Assembly (NCBI GenBank): GCA_030426845.1
Contig: JAUHXR010000016.1
Span: 1-55,864, forward strand
Origin: Polyangia bacterium
GTDB taxonomy: Bacteria > Myxococcota_A > Polyangia > Polyangiales > Sandaracinaceae
Reading direction: 5' to 3'
DNA length: 55,864 bases
Positions within the stretch are counted from its first letter, which is position 1, and every line of letters starts with the position of its first letter. The notes beneath the pieces are model-generated. The model had not been told where the DNA came from, made no database searches, and was given only the letters and a program-made list of their open reading frames with translations. Positions 54,771-55,864 of this stretch are shown piece after piece. The position numbers were made by a program, and so were the translations under genes.

Positions 54771-54950
54771 GGGCCGCTACCCTACCGCGCCCGGGGCCAT
54801 CGCGCGATGCCCCGGGCGCCGCTCTGTGCATGCGCGTCTGCGCCTTGGAGGCCTCGGCTGACCTCGGGCGACGATCCGCGCGAAATCCCTGCGCCGATCG
54901 CCCATGGCCCGCGTTCCGGGGGTGAACCGCCTACCCGAAAGGAGCCCGCC

Positions 54951-55448
54951 TTGTTCGATCGCCTCGCCGCCGCCCTCGTCGCCCTCCTCGCCTCCGCCTG
55001 CTCCGCGCCGCGCCCGGTCGAGCCGCCCGCCTCGACCGTCACCCTCGTCGTGAACGACGGCGCGCACCGGACGGCCCTCGGCCCGCTCGTGCGCGTCGAG
55101 CGCGGTGGCTACTGCGGCGAGGGCGACCTCTACCGGGCCGCGTCCAAGCACGCCGCGCTTAGCGTCTGCGTGCCCCACGACCCCGCCGCGCCGGTCTACG
55201 GACACGTCAGCTACTACGGCCTCGACGGGCGCGATCGGTTCATCGCGACCTGGCACCACGCGCCGCTCGACGCCTCGCACCTGCAGGTGATCGAGGGCCC
55301 TGGCGGCGCGCGCTTCGCCCGCCTGCGCGGCCGCCTCGAGCTGGCGCAGGTCACGGAGCCGGCGAGCTTCACCGGCGTCCACGGTCACCGTCGAGTGCAC
55401 GTCGCGCTGGTGGGTGAGGTCGCGCTGCTCGACCCCCAGGCGGGATGA
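54951..55448 (+). CDS. Putative lipoprotein, unknown function
   Basis: 165 residues from a TTG start at 54951. I chose it because AGGAG (54940-54944) lies seven bases upstream and a lipoprotein signal begins there: hydrophobic LAAALVALLASAC with Cys17 as the lipidation site. The lipobox is imperfect, with Ala at -3. The mature part is beta-rich with a few aromatics (VERGGYCGEGDLYRA, HVSYYGLDGRDRFIATWHH). No domain is recognised. It is divergent from uspA and convergent with the right-edge gene. Confidence 0.7.
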   Translation: MFDRLAAALVALLASACSAPRPVEPPASTVTLVVNDGAHRTALGPLVRVERGGYCGEGDLYRAASKHAALSVCVPHDPAAPVYGHVSYYGLDGRDRFIATWHHAPLDASHLQVIEGPGGARFARLRGRLELAQVTEPASFTGVHGHRRVHVALVGEVALLDPQAG

Positions 55449-55536
55449 TCGCGAGACCGGTGCCATCTCCCTGCCCAATGCCGCGGCTCTACGGTCGTAG
55501 AGAATCAAGTTGCGCCCCATGGGCTGCGGCCGCGGG

Positions 55537-55578
55537 TTCTCGTGCCGGCGCTCTCGTGCCGGCGCTCTCGTGCCGGGA
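55537..55578. repeat. 3 x 14-bp tandem repeat between convergent genes
   Basis: Three units of consensus CTCTCGTGCCGGCG. The first and third differ by one and two bases. The array lies seven bases beyond the stop of the right-edge minus-strand gene and 88 bases beyond the lipoprotein stop. It is the fifth short array at a gene end in this window. Confidence 0.85.
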
Positions 55579-55584
55579 GCCCGG

Positions 55585-55864
55585 CTACGGCTCGAGCGGG
55601 GTTGCGCTCGGGTCCTCGAGGGCGAGCGCGCCGCGGGGAGCGTCGTCGAGCCGGAGGTGACCGTTGGCGTCGGTCCGCGTCACCCACGCCGTCCCGTCCG
55701 CGAGGCGCAGGGCCACCGTCCGCTGGCGCAGGAGCGCTGCGCCGTCGGGCGAGTAGGCGAAGACGTCCGCTCGCGCGCCGAGCTCGGGCAGGCCGGGTCG
55801 GGCGCAGACGTCGGCCACCGCCGGCATCAGCGGCTCCTCGGCGCAGGCCGCGAGCGCCTCGCCC
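55585..55864 (-). CDS. Partial protein of unknown function (N-terminus outside window)
   Basis: An open frame on the minus strand runs from the right edge to a stop at 55585 with at least 92 residues. The visible part contains three cysteines (LAACAEE, DVCARP) and a beta-rich end (VALRLADGTAWVTRTDANGHLRLDD) that resembles the Gly/Asp turns of carboxypeptidase-regulatory or transthyretin-like domains, though this is only an impression. An ATG at 55827 is internal, because the frame continues upstream with coding-like codons. Confidence 0.5.
   Translation of the reverse strand, partial: GEALAACAEEPLMPAVADVCARPGLPELGARADVFAYSPDGAALLRQRTVALRLADGTAWVTRTDANGHLRLDDAPRGALALEDPSATPLEP

Overview
This 56 kb window is very GC-rich (GC is strongly preferred at codon third positions, and TTA codons are rare). 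Its gene set fits a chromosomal segment of a Myxococcota-type (former deltaproteobacterial) Gram-negative bacterium. The pointers are a DUF4388/PATAN response regulator, a MopE-type Cys/Asp motif protein, an AcoR-type sigma-54 activator, TamA/TamB, CdaA/YbbR, and many secreted Pro/Ala-rich proteins of unknown function. I see no insertion sequence, prophage, CRISPR array, rRNA or recognisable defence or biosynthetic cluster. Most of the window is core metabolism and cell-envelope biology.

Layout. 1-3.0 kb (minus strand): ygfZ, an A-type Fe-S carrier, a sigma-32-like factor preceded by a striking palindromic operator array, and a partial Pro-rich protein that leaves the window. 3.1-4.3 kb (+): a secreted CAP-domain protein. 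4.4-7.4 kb (minus): a tightly coupled operon of CPBP protease, HAD phosphatase, nadC and birA. 7.6-11.4 kb (+): dnaG-rpoD, then a tRNA with anticodon CAT and a zinc-ribbon coiled-coil protein. 12.7-19.0 kb (minus): ilvE, and glnE overlapping a receiver-PATAN-TPR protein. 19.1-25.9 kb (+): a promoter and leader with an intrinsic terminator, then yajC-secD-secF, a secreted Cys-repeat protein and recJ. 25.9-30.8 kb (minus): two GT39-like membrane glycosyltransferases, a small membrane protein and a crotonase. 31.0-31.7 kb (+): an unknown membrane protein. 31.8-33.8 kb (minus): a MopE-motif protein overlapping orn. 33.9-39.8 kb (+): tilS, ftsH, folP, cdaA, ybbR. 39.9-43.9 kb: an AcoR-type activator divergent from aldB and a DUF779 gene behind a sigma-54 promoter. 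44.0-54.8 kb (minus): uspA, tamA, tamB, glmM and an aldo/keto reductase. 55.0 kb to the end: a small lipoprotein and a partial minus-strand gene.

How the genes work together. There are coherent modules for Fe-S assembly (ygfZ and the carrier), replication/transcription initiation (dnaG, rpoD), Sec translocation (yajC, secD, secF), c-di-AMP/cell-wall precursors (cdaA, ybbR, with glmM about 5 kb away), outer-membrane assembly (tamA, tamB) and aldehyde oxidation (regulator, aldB, DUF779). Many neighbours overlap by four bases of the form NTGA, which implies translational coupling.

The most unusual items are: (1) three related inverted-repeat sites upstream of the sigma-32-like gene; (2) a terminator and a 12-codon leader ORF between promoter and yajC; (3) a TamA-like protein with an additional ~290-residue N-terminal region that looks like a second beta-barrel; (4) a secreted protein with six CESAFDGDxNELAC-type repeats; (5) five short tandem-repeat arrays of different unit sizes at gene ends, three of them built on stop-codon neighbourhoods; (6) a probable CTG start for tamB.
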